Below, piece after piece: positions 1 to 7,819 of a stretch of DNA of 64,000 bases (position 1 is its first letter; each line of letters begins with the position of its first letter). Source of the DNA: Gaiellaceae bacterium. GTDB lineage: Bacteria > Actinomycetota > Thermoleophilia > Gaiellales > Gaiellaceae. The translations under genes were made by a program, and so were the position numbers. Location: NCBI GenBank assembly GCA_030446625.1, contig JAUJMY010000001.1, positions 43,396 through 107,395 of the forward strand, given 5' to 3'. Below the pieces are notes generated by a model that worked only from the letters and a program-made list of their open reading frames with translations, did no database searches and had not been told where the DNA came from.

Positions 1-521
1 AGCACTACGACTTCACCTCCGCCTTCATCAAGTCGATGCGCGGGTCGGACGCGGACGCGGCGGTCTTCTACCTCGCGGCGATGCTCGAGGGCGGCGAGGA
101 CGCGCGCTTCATCGCGCGGCGGATGATCGTGCTCGCGTCCGAGGACGTCGGGAACGCCGACCCGCGCGCGCTGCTCGTCGCGGTCGCGGCAGCACAGGCC
201 GTGGAGCACGTGGGGCTACCGGAGGCGCGCCTGAACCTCGCGCAGGCGGCGATCTACCTCGCGCGCGCGCCGAAGTCGAACGCGAGCTACCGCGCGCTCG
301 GCGCCGCTACGAAGGACGTGCGGGAACGCGGCAACCTCCGCCCGCCGAAGGCGCTTCGCCAGGGCGGCTACTACGGGCGCAAGCTCGGACACGGCGAGGG
401 GTACGTCTACCCGCACGACGATCCCGCCGGCTTCGAGATCGACCACCTGCCGGACGAACTGAAGGGGTCGCGCTACTACACGCCGTCGGGCAGCGGCGAG
501 GAAACCGCGCAGGAGCGCTAG
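1..521 (+). CDS. rarA: RarA/MgsA replication-associated recombination ATPase, C-terminal part (gene starts before window)
   Basis: The frame is open from base 3 and ends at TAG 519-521, so only about 172 C-terminal residues are present and the AAA+ ATPase core lies upstream. The visible part carries the hallmarks of the RarA C-terminal tetramerisation region: 'HYDFTSAFIKSMRGSD', then 'DARFIARRM' followed by 'LASEDVGNADP', then 'YLARAPKSN', and near the end 'YVYPHDDP' and 'SRYYTP'. RarA (Mgs1/WRNIP1 family) acts at stalled replication forks, interacting with SSB and clamp-loader functions. The stop codon overlaps, tail to tail, the end of a response-regulator remnant on the other strand. Family assignment is firm; enzymatic details cannot be checked here because Walker A and B are outside the window. 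Confidence 0.9.
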   Translation, partial: HYDFTSAFIKSMRGSDADAAVFYLAAMLEGGEDARFIARRMIVLASEDVGNADPRALLVAVAAAQAVEHVGLPEARLNLAQAAIYLARAPKSNASYRALGAATKDVRERGNLRPPKALRQGGYYGRKLGHGEGYVYPHDDPAGFEIDHLPDELKGSRYYTPSGSGEETAQER

Positions 522-682
522 AGCAGCGGTTGCGCGATCGCGTGCTCGAAGAGCTCCGGCGAGAACGGCTTCGGGAGCACGCGGTAGTCGAGGTCGCGGC
601 GGTGTGCCTTCGCGTCGTACGAGCGCAACCCCGCGTCGTCCTCGACGACGAGGGTCCGCAGTGGCGGTGCGGCCGTTCCCAC
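518..682 (-). pseudogene. Gutted response-regulator receiver domain (first strand plus last strand only)
   Basis: Reading minus from a possible GTG at 682 gives about 54 residues. The peptide holds 'LRTLVVEDDAGLRS', a typical first beta strand and acidic pocket of a REC domain. After only about 14 further residues comes 'YRVLPKPFSPELFEHAI', the conserved Lys-Pro-Phe strand 5/helix 5 end. The middle 70 or so residues, including the phospho-acceptor Asp, are missing, and the other frames do not contain them, so this is an internal deletion rather than a frameshift. It lies directly downstream of the arginase stop, in the same frame. It is either a pseudogene or a very short expressed peptide. 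The start is uncertain and no convincing ribosome binding site is visible. Confidence 0.5.
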
Positions 683-736
683 GCGCGCACGCTCTGCCTG
701 TGTGGCACGCGGCGCGACCCCCGGCCGAGGGATCGC

Positions 737-1651
737 CTAGAGGATCCGCGCCCCGAGCGCGCTCGCGACGAGCTCGACCGCGAGCTTCGCCGTCTCGTTC
801 TCGCGGTCGAGAATCGGGTTCACCTCCACGACGTCGAGCGACCTCGCGAGTCCGGACTCTGCGACGAGCTCGAGCGCCAGGTGCGCCTCGCGGTACGAGA
901 AGCCGCCGCGAACGGGCGTCCCCACGCCGGGCGCGACGCCGGGATCGAGCACGTCCATGTCGAGCGAGACGTGGACGAAGCCCGGCCCGGCGACGTGTGC
1001 GAGCGCCTCGCGCACCGACCGCTCGACGCCGATCCGGTCGACGTCGCTCATCGTGTAGACGCGCGCGTCCATCCGGCGGAGGAGCTCGCGCTCGCCCTCG
1101 TCGAGGGAGCGGACGCCGACGAGCGCGACGCGGCCGGCCTCGACGGCGGGAAGGGGCCAGCCGTCGCCGGCGAAGCCGTCGCCCGCGAGCCCGAGCGCCG
1201 CGGCGAGCACCATCCCGTGGACGTTCCCGCTCGGCGACGTCTGCGGCGTGTTCAGGTCGCCGTGGGCGTCGATCCAGAGCACGCCGCCGCGGCCGTTCAC
1301 GGACGCAAGCGCGGGCAGGGTCCCCAGCGAGACGGAGTGGTCGCCGCCGAGCACGAGCGGGAGCAGCCCGTCGCGCAGCGCATCCGAGACACGCTCCGCG
1401 ATGCGGCTGCAGGTCAGGCGGATCTCGGGCAGGTATCGCGCGTGCTCGTCGCCGATGTCGAGCGCCTCCAGGACCGGCGTCTCGACGTTGCCGAGGTCGA
1501 CGCAGCGGCGGCCGAGCCGCTCCAGCCGGGCGTCGAGGCCGGCGTAGCGGATCGCCGACGGGCCCATGTCCACGCCGCGCCGCCCCTGGCCGAGATCGAG
1601 CGCGGCGCCGATGACCGCCACGGCGCGGTCGTCTGTCGCCTGCGCACCCAC
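737..1651 (-). CDS. rocF: Arginase
   Basis: A 304-residue ureohydrolase with a GTG start. Arginase hydrolyses L-arginine to ornithine and urea with a binuclear manganese centre. The metal-binding motifs are all present: 'GGDHSVS', 'WIDAHGDLNTPQTSPSGN' and 'SLDMDVLDP'. The substrate-loop 'SGNVHGM' also fits arginase better than agmatinase, as do the length and the N-terminal 'GAALDLGQGRRGVDMGPSAI'. It stands alone on the minus strand between tRNA-Phe (upstream) and a truncated receiver domain (downstream). A second, divergent ureohydrolase lies at 58170-58946 and lacks one of these metal ligands, so this copy is the one most likely to have classical arginase activity. Confidence 0.93.
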   Translation of the reverse strand: MGAQATDDRAVAVIGAALDLGQGRRGVDMGPSAIRYAGLDARLERLGRRCVDLGNVETPVLEALDIGDEHARYLPEIRLTCSRIAERVSDALRDGLLPLVLGGDHSVSLGTLPALASVNGRGGVLWIDAHGDLNTPQTSPSGNVHGMVLAAALGLAGDGFAGDGWPLPAVEAGRVALVGVRSLDEGERELLRRMDARVYTMSDVDRIGVERSVREALAHVAGPGFVHVSLDMDVLDPGVAPGVGTPVRGGFSYREAHLALELVAESGLARSLDVVEVNPILDRENETAKLAVELVASALGARIL

Positions 1652-1679
1652 GGGCTGAGGCTAGCGAGCGGCGACGGAG

Positions 1680-1752
1680 TGGCGAGGGCCGGACTTGAAC
1701 CGGCGACACCACGGTTTTCAGCCGTGTGCTCTACCAACTGAGCTACCTCGCC
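1680..1752 (-). tRNA. tRNA-Phe (anticodon GAA)
   Basis: On the minus strand the cloverleaf is complete: acceptor stem GGCGAGG paired with CCTCGCC, a D arm around AGCTCAGTTGGTAGAGC, an anticodon stem CACGG/CCGTG around loop CTGAAAA, and a T arm GCCGG-TTCAAGT-CCGGC. The loop places GAA at the anticodon, reading Phe codons. The discriminator base is A at 1680, and the 3' CCA is not encoded. It sits just upstream of the arginase gene in the same orientation. Confidence 0.97.
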
Positions 1753-1786
1753 GCGGGCGCGTAGTGTAGCCGCGCCCCTGCGCGCG

Positions 1787-2602
1787 TCACGGCAGGTCGA
1801 GGTGAATCCGCACCGGCTGCCCCGGTGCAGCCGCGAACATCTCGGCCGCGCTGCCGCCGTTGATCGCGACCGCGATGTTGCGATACGCGTCCTCGTAGAG
1901 GATCAGGTCGCCCCGGCGCGCGTCGCCGAACGTTCGCGCCGCGAGCGCGTAGTAGCGCTCGCCGCCGAGCTCGAGCTCGACTTTCGTCCCTGGGACGACG
2001 CCGACGCGCTCGAGATGCTCGCGCGTGAGGTTGAGTTGCATGTTCCCGAAGGCGTCGACGTACAGCACGGCCGCGCCGATCCACGTCGCCTCGATCTCGG
2101 GATCCGGCAGGTCGAGCCGTACGAGCGCGTCGGGGTCGAGCGGCGGCCCGAGCTCCTCCAGCGGCACGCCGAGCGCGAGGTGCGCGGCGGCGGGTGCGAA
2201 CAGGTCGCGGCCGTGGAACGTGCGCGAGACGAACGGGAGCGCGTACGCCGGGTTCGCCAGCTCGTGCGCGCGCTCGATCCTGCCGCTCCGCTCCGCCGCG
2301 GGAACGAGGAGCCCGTTGTCGGGCCCGACGTACAGCCGGCCCTCGGCGTCGCGCAGCGCGACCGCGCGACGGCTGCCCCCGACGCCGGGGTCGACGACGG
2401 CGAGGTGGACGCCGGCCGGCATGTACGGAAGCGTGTTCGCGAGCAGGAGCGCGCCCTGCAGGACGGCGTGCGGCGGCACCCCGTGCGTGATGTCGATGAT
2501 CTGCGCCTCGGGTGCGATGCGCTTGATCACCCCGTGACAGGTGCCGACGAAGTCGTCCTGGAGCCCGAAGTCCGTCAGGAACGTGATGAACGGCGGCGGC
2601 AC
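1787..2602 (-). CDS. SAM hydrolase / SAM hydroxide adenosyltransferase (DUF62 family)
   Basis: A 271-residue protein with a GTG start. It begins 'FITFLTDFGLQDDFVG', the DUF62 signature, followed by 'IIDITHGVPPH', 'VHLAVVDPGVGGSRR' and 'YVGPDNGLL'. The C-terminal domain carries 'VLYVDAFGNMQLNL'. Characterised members (for example the Pyrococcus and Salinispora duf-62 enzymes) hydrolyse S-adenosylmethionine to adenosine and methionine and are relatives of fluorinase. The Asp and His of the characterised active site appear to be kept ('DFG', 'FHGRDLFAPAAA'). It is the last gene of the haem/cytochrome operon, 9 nt after hemD. Its contribution there is unclear; turnover of SAM, which haem and cytochrome pathways consume, is only a guess. 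Confidence 0.88.
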   Translation of the reverse strand: MPPPFITFLTDFGLQDDFVGTCHGVIKRIAPEAQIIDITHGVPPHAVLQGALLLANTLPYMPAGVHLAVVDPGVGGSRRAVALRDAEGRLYVGPDNGLLVPAAERSGRIERAHELANPAYALPFVSRTFHGRDLFAPAAAHLALGVPLEELGPPLDPDALVRLDLPDPEIEATWIGAAVLYVDAFGNMQLNLTREHLERVGVVPGTKVELELGGERYYALAARTFGDARRGDLILYEDAYRNIAVAINGGSAAEMFAAAPGQPVRIHLDLP

Positions 2603-2611
2603 GGCGCGAGG

Positions 2612-3250
2612 TTAACGAGCGGCCCGAGCCACGGCTGCGACGAGCCCCGAGACGTCGTGCGTCGTGGCCTCCGCGACGACCTCGAGTCCCGCCGCACGCG
2701 CCGCCTCGGTGGTCTGCGGGCCGATCGACACGGCCGGAATCGCCCGCTCGACGCGTGCCAGCGCGCGAGCCGCGGACGGCGACGCGAGGACGACGAGATC
2801 GGCGTCGAGCGGCGGACGCAGGTCGAGCGGTCGTGTGCGGTAGAGAGGAACGAAGTCGGCCGCGAGCTCCTCGACGAGGAGCCGCCGCGCACCCTCGGCC
2901 GCAGCGACGAGGACGCGGCCGGCCGGGTGCGGGAACTCGGCCAGGAGCCCCTCCTGGGTCGAGGTGCGCGCGACGAGCGCCGCGCGCACTCCTCGCCGCG
3001 CGAGCGCCTCGGCCGTCGCGCGGCCGATCGCGGCGACGCGAGGCAGCGGCCCGCGCGCGCGTCGCAGGAGTTGCTCGGCGCCGTTCGCGCTCGTGACGAC
3101 GATCCAGTCGTACCCGCCGACGTCGATCGGGTCGGGCGGGAGCGGCTCGATCGCGATCAGCGGCCGCTCGACGACGTCGTGGCCGAGCTCGCGCAGGCGC
3201 GCCGCGAGCGCGGCCGCCTGCGCCTCCGGCCGCGTGACGAGGATCCTCAC
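2612..3250 (-). CDS. hemD: Uroporphyrinogen-III synthase
   Basis: HemD closes and isomerises hydroxymethylbilane to uroporphyrinogen III, the common precursor of haem, sirohaem and cobalamin. The protein starts 'VRILVTRPEAQAAALA' and contains 'YDWIVVTSANGAEQLL', 'AAIGRATAEAL' and 'VSIGPQTTEAARAAGL', the recurring weak motifs of this fast-evolving family. I chose the GTG at 3250 because it begins exactly at the first beta strand. An in-frame start at 3280 would add ten basic residues without homology. The length of 212 aa is slightly short but normal for actinobacterial single-domain HemD. It lies downstream of hemC on the same strand, so the two steps are probably co-transcribed. Confidence 0.88.
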   Translation of the reverse strand: MRILVTRPEAQAAALAARLRELGHDVVERPLIAIEPLPPDPIDVGGYDWIVVTSANGAEQLLRRARGPLPRVAAIGRATAEALARRGVRAALVARTSTQEGLLAEFPHPAGRVLVAAAEGARRLLVEELAADFVPLYRTRPLDLRPPLDADLVVLASPSAARALARVERAIPAVSIGPQTTEAARAAGLEVVAEATTHDVSGLVAAVARAAR

Positions 3251-3389
3251 GCGCGGCGCGCCGCCACGTCGATTCCCCAACCGCCCCCAGGGGTCCCCCG
3301 CGACCCCTTCGGGCAGCGTATCGCCGAAGGTCGGACGCGTGGGTGCCGCGTTCGTGCCGCAATCGTGAAATGCGCTCCCGCGCCGGCCG

Positions 3390-4217
3390 TCACGCCGGCC
3401 GAAGGAACGGCGCCAGCTCAGCCGCCACGGCGTCGGCGTCGCCCGAGCGCTTCTCGATCCAGGCGCCGTCCGGATCCGCCACGAGCGCGGTCAGCCTCGA
3501 GCCGTCGTGGTGCGCAGCGACGGGCGCCAGGCAGCCCCCGCCGACGCGCGCCACGCACGCGCGCTCCGCTTCGACGCGGACGCGGGTCTCGGCGTCGTCC
3601 AACGCGGCGACGAGCTCCTCCTCGCCCTCGCGCACCTGGAGCGCGAGGGCGCCCTGTCCGGCTTCCGGCAACAGCTCCTCCACCTCGAAGCGGTGGCCGA
3701 TCTCGCCCTCGAGACCGAGGCGCTCGAGCCCGCACGCGGCGAGCACGATCGCGTCGAGTCCGCGCTCGCGCCGCTTCCGCAGCCGCGTGTCCACGTTTCC
3801 GCGCAGCGGCTCGATCGAGAGGGTCGGCTCGAGGGCGAGGAGCTGTGCCCGCCGCCGGACCGAGGCAGTCCCGATCCGCATGTTCGGCCGCACCTCCGAC
3901 GCGCCGCAGAGCGCGTCGCGCGGATCATCCCGCGGCGGGTACGCGCCCACGGCGAGCCCCTCGACCGCGGTCGACGTCATGTCCTTCGCCGAGTGCACGG
4001 CGACGTCGATGCGCCCGGCGATGAGCGCCTCCTCCAGCTCCTTCACGAAGACGCCGCGCTCGCCGATCTCGCCGAACGGCTTCGTCCGGTCACGATCGCC
4101 GGCCGTCGTCATCGGGACGAGCGCGATCTCGATCCCCGGGCGGCGCAGCCCCGCGACCGCGAGCTCCGCCTGGGTGAGCGCGAGCCTACTGCCGCGGGAA
4201 CCGACGCGGATGAGCAC
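3390..4217 (-). CDS. hemC: Hydroxymethylbilane synthase (porphobilinogen deaminase)
   Basis: HemC polymerises four porphobilinogens into hydroxymethylbilane on a covalently bound dipyrromethane cofactor. The N-terminus 'IRVGSRGSRLALTQAE', the catalytic-loop 'AVHSAKDM', the Arg-rich 'TASVRRRAQLL' and 'LRGNVDTRLRK' are diagnostic. The cofactor-attachment cysteine is in 'VGGGCLAPV'. At 275 aa it is shorter than the usual 300-310, mostly through a reduced C-terminal domain. It sits between hemA (126 nt upstream) and hemD. The intergenic region upstream holds only a GTG-started short frame that overlaps the hemA stop and has no recognisable homology; I do not annotate it. Confidence 0.95.
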   Translation of the reverse strand: MLIRVGSRGSRLALTQAELAVAGLRRPGIEIALVPMTTAGDRDRTKPFGEIGERGVFVKELEEALIAGRIDVAVHSAKDMTSTAVEGLAVGAYPPRDDPRDALCGASEVRPNMRIGTASVRRRAQLLALEPTLSIEPLRGNVDTRLRKRRERGLDAIVLAACGLERLGLEGEIGHRFEVEELLPEAGQGALALQVREGEEELVAALDDAETRVRVEAERACVARVGGGCLAPVAAHHDGSRLTALVADPDGAWIEKRSGDADAVAAELAPFLRPA

Positions 4218-4343
4218 GGCAGCGGCGGTGGCCGACTCCGGGCCTCGTGTGGCCGCAGAGGCCCCTCTCGCGCGGGCGCACGCGGACGAACGCCGTCGGT
4301 GCCTGCAAGGGCAGCGGGCGCCCGGTCAGCGACGGAAGCGTCG

Positions 4344-5600
4344 TCACCGCTCCTCCTCGCCGAGCCCGAACAGGTGCCGCACGGCGTCAGCATAGACCAC
4401 CCCGTCGGCGGTCACGGCGGCCTGCTTCATCCGCACCGTCGGCAGGTGCAGGAGCTTGTTGAGGATCTGCGCGGTCGCGGACTCGACCGCCCGCCGCTCC
4501 GCGTCCGACAGTCGCCCCAGACGCCCCTCGAGCTTGGCCAGCTCGCCCGCGCGGATCTCCTCCGCGCGCGCCCGCAGCGACGCGATAGCGGGGACGACGT
4601 CGAGCGACGCGTGCCACGCGCGGAAGCGATCCGCCTCCGCCGCCACGATCGCCTCTGCACGCTCCGCCTCGCGGCGGCGCCCGGCGAGGCTCTCGGCGAC
4701 GACCTGCTCCAGGTCGTCGATGTCGTACAGGAAGCAGCCGTCGAGCTCGTGGATCGCCGGGTCGAGGTCGCGCGGCACCGCGAGGTCGATCAGGAAGAGG
4801 GGTCGCCCCTTCCGTGCGGGCAGCGCGGCCGCCACGTCGTCGCGCCCGACGACGAAGCCGGGAGCCGAGGTCGACGAGACGACGACGTCCGCCCGCTCCA
4901 GCTCCGGCCGGATCTCGTCCAGCTGGAGCGGCTGGGCGCCGAACCGCTCCGCGAGCTCCGCGGCTCGGTCGGGGCTGCGGTTTGCGACGAACGAGATCCG
5001 CGCGCCGCGCGAGAGAAGATTCCGGGCCGCGAGATCGCTGACCTTGCCGGCGCCGACGAGGAGGATCCGCCGCCCGTCGAGCTCGCCGAAGACCTGTTGC
5101 GCGAGCGCCGCCGCAGCCGCCGAGACGGACGCCGGACTCTCGGCGATCGCCGTGTGCGTGCGCGCCTTCTTCCCGGCGTGGAGCGCCTGGCGGAAGAGAC
5201 GGTCGAGCAGAGTCCCCGGCGCGCCGCGCTCGTAGGCCGCCCGCACTTGGCCGAGGATCTCGCCCTCGCCCGGGACCATCGAGTCCAGCCCCGCCGCGAC
5301 GCGGAAGAGGTGGAGCGCGGCGGCCTCGTCCCGTAGCCGGTAGAGCGCCGGCGAGAGCTGCTGCGACTCGAGGCCCGACAGCGCGTCCAGCGCCTCCGCA
5401 GCCTGCGCCTTGGCCGACGCGGGGTCGGCGTGCGCGAGGTAGAGCTCCGTCCGGTTGCAGGTGGAGAGGCACACCGCTTCCGCGCCGTCGACGGCGAGCG
5501 CCCGGGCGAGCGCGGCCGCGCCGTCGGCGTCGAGCGCGACACGCTCGCGCAGCTCGACGGGCGCGCGGTGGTGCGAGATCCCGACGAGGCCGAGCCTCAT
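4344..5600 (-). CDS. hemA: Glutamyl-tRNA reductase
   Basis: HemA reduces glutamyl-tRNA(Glu) to glutamate-1-semialdehyde, the first committed step of the C5 route to tetrapyrroles. The 418-residue protein starts 'MRLGLVGISHHRAPVELRE' and has the catalytic cysteine in 'AVCLSTCNRTELYL'. It continues with 'AAGLDSMVPGEGEILGQVR', an NADPH-binding 'RRILLVGAGKVSDLAARNL', and the C-terminal dimerisation helices ending in 'ILNKLLHLPTVRMKQ'. The ATG at 5600 overlaps the stop of the HemX/CcsA-like gene by 4 nt, so the two are translationally coupled. That context suggests haem supply is co-expressed with haem handling for cytochrome c. Confidence 0.95.
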   Translation of the reverse strand: MRLGLVGISHHRAPVELRERVALDADGAAALARALAVDGAEAVCLSTCNRTELYLAHADPASAKAQAAEALDALSGLESQQLSPALYRLRDEAAALHLFRVAAGLDSMVPGEGEILGQVRAAYERGAPGTLLDRLFRQALHAGKKARTHTAIAESPASVSAAAAALAQQVFGELDGRRILLVGAGKVSDLAARNLLSRGARISFVANRSPDRAAELAERFGAQPLQLDEIRPELERADVVVSSTSAPGFVVGRDDVAAALPARKGRPLFLIDLAVPRDLDPAIHELDGCFLYDIDDLEQVVAESLAGRRREAERAEAIVAAEADRFRAWHASLDVVPAIASLRARAEEIRAGELAKLEGRLGRLSDAERRAVESATAQILNKLLHLPTVRMKQAAVTADGVVYADAVRHLFGLGEEER

Positions 5601-6370
5601 GCGAAGTGCGTGATCGGGAGCACGAGAACGACGAGCGCGAATCCGGCCAGGGAGACGTGGGCGGCACGACGCCCGTGCAGCCCCGCGCGCGAACGCAGAA
5701 GGACGAAGAGCGCATAGACGAGCCACGCGGCGAGCGTCGCGGCCATCGCGGCGTCGAAGCGGCCCCCGTCGCGGGCGAGGCTGACGACGCCGAGGGCGAT
5801 CGCGAGCGTCAGCGCGCCGAACGAGACCGTCAACGAGCGCGCCGCGAGCCGGTCGAGTGTCTCGAGCGGTGGCACGCGCAGGCGCAGGATCCGCGGCTCG
5901 CGCCGCTTGAGGCCGCGCTCGTGCCAGAGGAAGAACGCGGACAACCCGGCCGCGAGGGTGAAGCCGGCGAACGCCGCGAGCATCACGGCCACATGGAGCG
6001 CGAGCAGTGTCCCGGGGTGGTCGCCACGAGCGGCGAAGCCGCCGCCGACGTACGCGAGCGCGAGCAGCACTGCGGCGAGCGGCATCACGGCGAGCCCGAG
6101 CAGCCGGAAGCGCGGACGGCACCCCCAGATCAGGTACGCGGCGACGACGAGCCACGCGAAGAGGTTGAGCGCGCCGCCCCAGCTCGACCACGGGAAGCCG
6201 TCGGCTCGGGCGCCCTGCGTCGCGAGCAGCGCCGTCTGGAGCAGCCAGCCGACGCGCACGCCCCAGATCGCGAGCCGCCCCGCGAACCCCGGCCGGCGCG
6301 CCTCGGCACCGTACGCGACGGCCGCCTCGCCGTACGCGAGCAGCGCCGGCCAGAAGAGGAGCTCAGCCAC
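5597..6370 (-). CDS. HemX/CcsA-like cytochrome c assembly membrane protein
   Basis: A 257-residue polytopic membrane protein with about eight hydrophobic segments and a GTG start that overlaps the upstream ccmD-like gene by 8 nt. The segment 'FPWSSWGGALNLFAWLVV' and the later 'LALHVAVMLAAFAGFTLA' with 'FFLWHERGLKRR' match the cytochrome c assembly (CcsA/HemX) family. A histidine near the very end ('PITHFA') matches one of the conserved haem-ligand positions. The full tryptophan-rich WWD motif of CcsA is not visible, so HemX, which modulates HemA level in Bacillus, is an equally good label. Its position directly before hemA, overlapping it by 4 nt, fits that role. Confidence 0.75.
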   Translation of the reverse strand: MAELLFWPALLAYGEAAVAYGAEARRPGFAGRLAIWGVRVGWLLQTALLATQGARADGFPWSSWGGALNLFAWLVVAAYLIWGCRPRFRLLGLAVMPLAAVLLALAYVGGGFAARGDHPGTLLALHVAVMLAAFAGFTLAAGLSAFFLWHERGLKRREPRILRLRVPPLETLDRLAARSLTVSFGALTLAIALGVVSLARDGGRFDAAMAATLAAWLVYALFVLLRSRAGLHGRRAAHVSLAGFALVVLVLPITHFA

Positions 6371-6521
6371 CCGCCGGCCTCCGGCCGCGGGCGAGCTGCG
6401 CGAGCTCGTCGAGCTCGCGCTCCATCCGCGCGAGCTTCAGCGCGATGATCGCCACGTACGCGAGCACCGCCCCGAGTACGACCGCGTACGCCGCCGCGAG
6501 GTACTTCTCCCCGGCGCTCAT
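6363..6521 (-). CDS. CcmD-like small membrane protein
   Basis: A 52-residue protein. It starts MSAGEKYLAAAYAVVLG, has one transmembrane helix (about residues 8-29) and then a charged, amphipathic tail ('ARMERELDEL'). That is the architecture of CcmD, the small subunit that holds CcmC and the CcmAB transporter together during haem transfer to CcmE. The ATG at 6521 overlaps the ccmC stop by 4 nt and the stop overlaps the next gene, so it is embedded in the operon. Sequence identity in this family is minimal; the call rests on size, topology and position. Confidence 0.7.
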   Translation of the reverse strand: MSAGEKYLAAAYAVVLGAVLAYVAIIALKLARMERELDELAQLARGRRPAGG

Positions 6522-7192
6522 GCCAGCAGCTCGCGCAGCTCGAGCAGGCGCTCGTCGAGGCGCTTGCCGGTGAGCTCGTTCGAGTAGAGCGCGCCCGCGA
6601 GCGCGAGCGTGCCTGCGAGGCAGACGAGGAACGTCGCGAACATGCTGCCCGCCATCTGCGGGCCCTCGCGCGTGAACACGACGGGATGGATGAAGTTCTC
6701 CGCGAGCCGGATCGCGAGGAAGCTGACCGGGATCAGCACGACGCCGAAGAGCGCGTAGACGGCGGAGAGGTTCGCGCGCGCCGGCCCCGCGTCGACCGAG
6801 AAGCGGAGCATGAAGTACGCCGAGTAGAAGAGGAACAGGATCAGGAAGAGCACGAGCTGGCGCTCGCCCCAGCTCCACCAGACGCCCCACGAGATCTTCG
6901 CCCAGATCGACCCGGTTACGAGCGTGAGCAGTCCGAAGATCGTGCCCATGTGGATCGCCGTGTAGCTCTCGAGGTCGTACCGCTCACCGCGCGTCCACAG
7001 GTGACGCAGCGCCTTCCACGCGCCCCAGCCGAAGCACGCATACGCGGTCAGCGCGACCGGGACGTGGATGTAGAAGATGCGCTGGCTGATGCCCTGGTCG
7101 GCGTCCTCGGGCGCCCACAGGAGCGCCAGCGCGACTCCGCCGCCGAGGAGCAGCACGGACGCGCAGGCGAACAAGAAGCCCCTGCTATTCAA
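6518..7192 (-). CDS. ccmC: Haem exporter protein CcmC
   Basis: CcmC presents haem at the outer face of the membrane for cytochrome c maturation. The protein has six predicted membrane segments. Both likely haem-ligand histidines are present, in 'QRIFYIHVPVAL' and 'RLAENFIHPVVF'. The WWD loop is recognisable as 'ISWGVWWSWGERQLVL', but the Asp that gives the motif its name is Gly here. The start is uncertain: TTG at 7192 overlaps the ccmB stop by 8 nt and leaves a normal N-terminus, whereas TTG at 7222 would add ten residues inside ccmB. It belongs to the ccmABCD cluster that runs straight into hemA. Confidence 0.87.
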   Translation of the reverse strand: MNSRGFLFACASVLLLGGGVALALLWAPEDADQGISQRIFYIHVPVALTAYACFGWGAWKALRHLWTRGERYDLESYTAIHMGTIFGLLTLVTGSIWAKISWGVWWSWGERQLVLFLILFLFYSAYFMLRFSVDAGPARANLSAVYALFGVVLIPVSFLAIRLAENFIHPVVFTREGPQMAGSMFATFLVCLAGTLALAGALYSNELTGKRLDERLLELRELLA

Positions 7193-7802
7193 CGACGACG
7201 TACTCAAAGGTGGCCCAGGCAAGTATCGCGAATACGAGGTCGTAGAGCGCGAGGAAGCCGAGGTACCGCCCGGCGTCCTCCGCCACCGTCGCCCCGACGC
7301 CTCCGACGACGATCGGAAGCGCCAGCGGGAGGAAGAGCAGCGGCAGCAGGAGCTCGCGCGCGCGCGCCGCGACGGCCATCGCGGCGAGCAGCGTCCCGAC
7401 CGCGCAGATCCCGACGTTGGCGAGCGCGACCGCGGCGATCGTCTGGCCGCTCAGCGGCTCGAAGAAGAGCGCGAACGCGGGCAGCGCCACGAGCTCGACG
7501 AGGACGAGGAACGCGAGCGTCGCGAGGAGCTTCCCCAGCCAGATCGCGCTCCGGTCGCACGGGGCGAGCACGAGCCCGTCCAGCACGCCCTGCTCGCGCT
7601 CCGGCACGAAGGCGCGCCCGAGCCCGAGCAGCGCCGTGAACAGGATCGCGACCCAGAGCAGGCCGGCCGCGGCGTCGCTCTGCTCGCCGGTGAGCGCGAA
7701 GCGGAACGCAACGAGCATCGCGACGACGAAGAGCAGCATCGCGGGCAGCGTCTCGCGGCCGCGGAGCTCGAGCAGGAGGTCCTTGCGCGCGAGCGCCGCC
7801 AC
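7185..7802 (-). CDS. ccmB: Haem exporter ABC permease CcmB
   Basis: A 205-residue integral membrane protein with six hydrophobic segments. Typical CcmB landmarks are 'ARKDLLLELRGRETLPAMLL' at the N-terminus, 'FVPEREQGVLDGLVLAP' in the cytoplasmic loop and 'LLLPLLFLPLALPIVVGGV' near the end. CcmB pairs with the ATPase CcmA to drive release of holo-CcmE. There is no ATG; the GTG at 7802 gives the expected N-terminus. It lies 28 nt downstream of the ccmA stop, and that gap holds one of two copies of a palindromic element also found inside rsmG. Confidence 0.88.
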   Translation of the reverse strand: MAALARKDLLLELRGRETLPAMLLFVVAMLVAFRFALTGEQSDAAAGLLWVAILFTALLGLGRAFVPEREQGVLDGLVLAPCDRSAIWLGKLLATLAFLVLVELVALPAFALFFEPLSGQTIAAVALANVGICAVGTLLAAMAVAARARELLLPLLFLPLALPIVVGGVGATVAEDAGRYLGFLALYDLVFAILAWATFEYVVVE

Positions 7803-7819
7803 GTCACGTGCATACGCAA

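Noticed and set aside
1802..4024. Long plus-strand open frame of over 700 codons antisense to hemC, hemD and the SAM hydrolase
   Set aside because: Arg/Asp/Glu-rich composition typical of antisense frames in GC-rich DNA, no domains, and the minus strand has three clearly homologous genes.
4218..4343. Short GTG-started frame overlapping the hemA stop and leading into hemC
   Set aside because: About 50 codons, Pro/Arg-rich, no family resemblance, and it would overlap hemC out of frame. A leader peptide cannot be excluded but is not supported.
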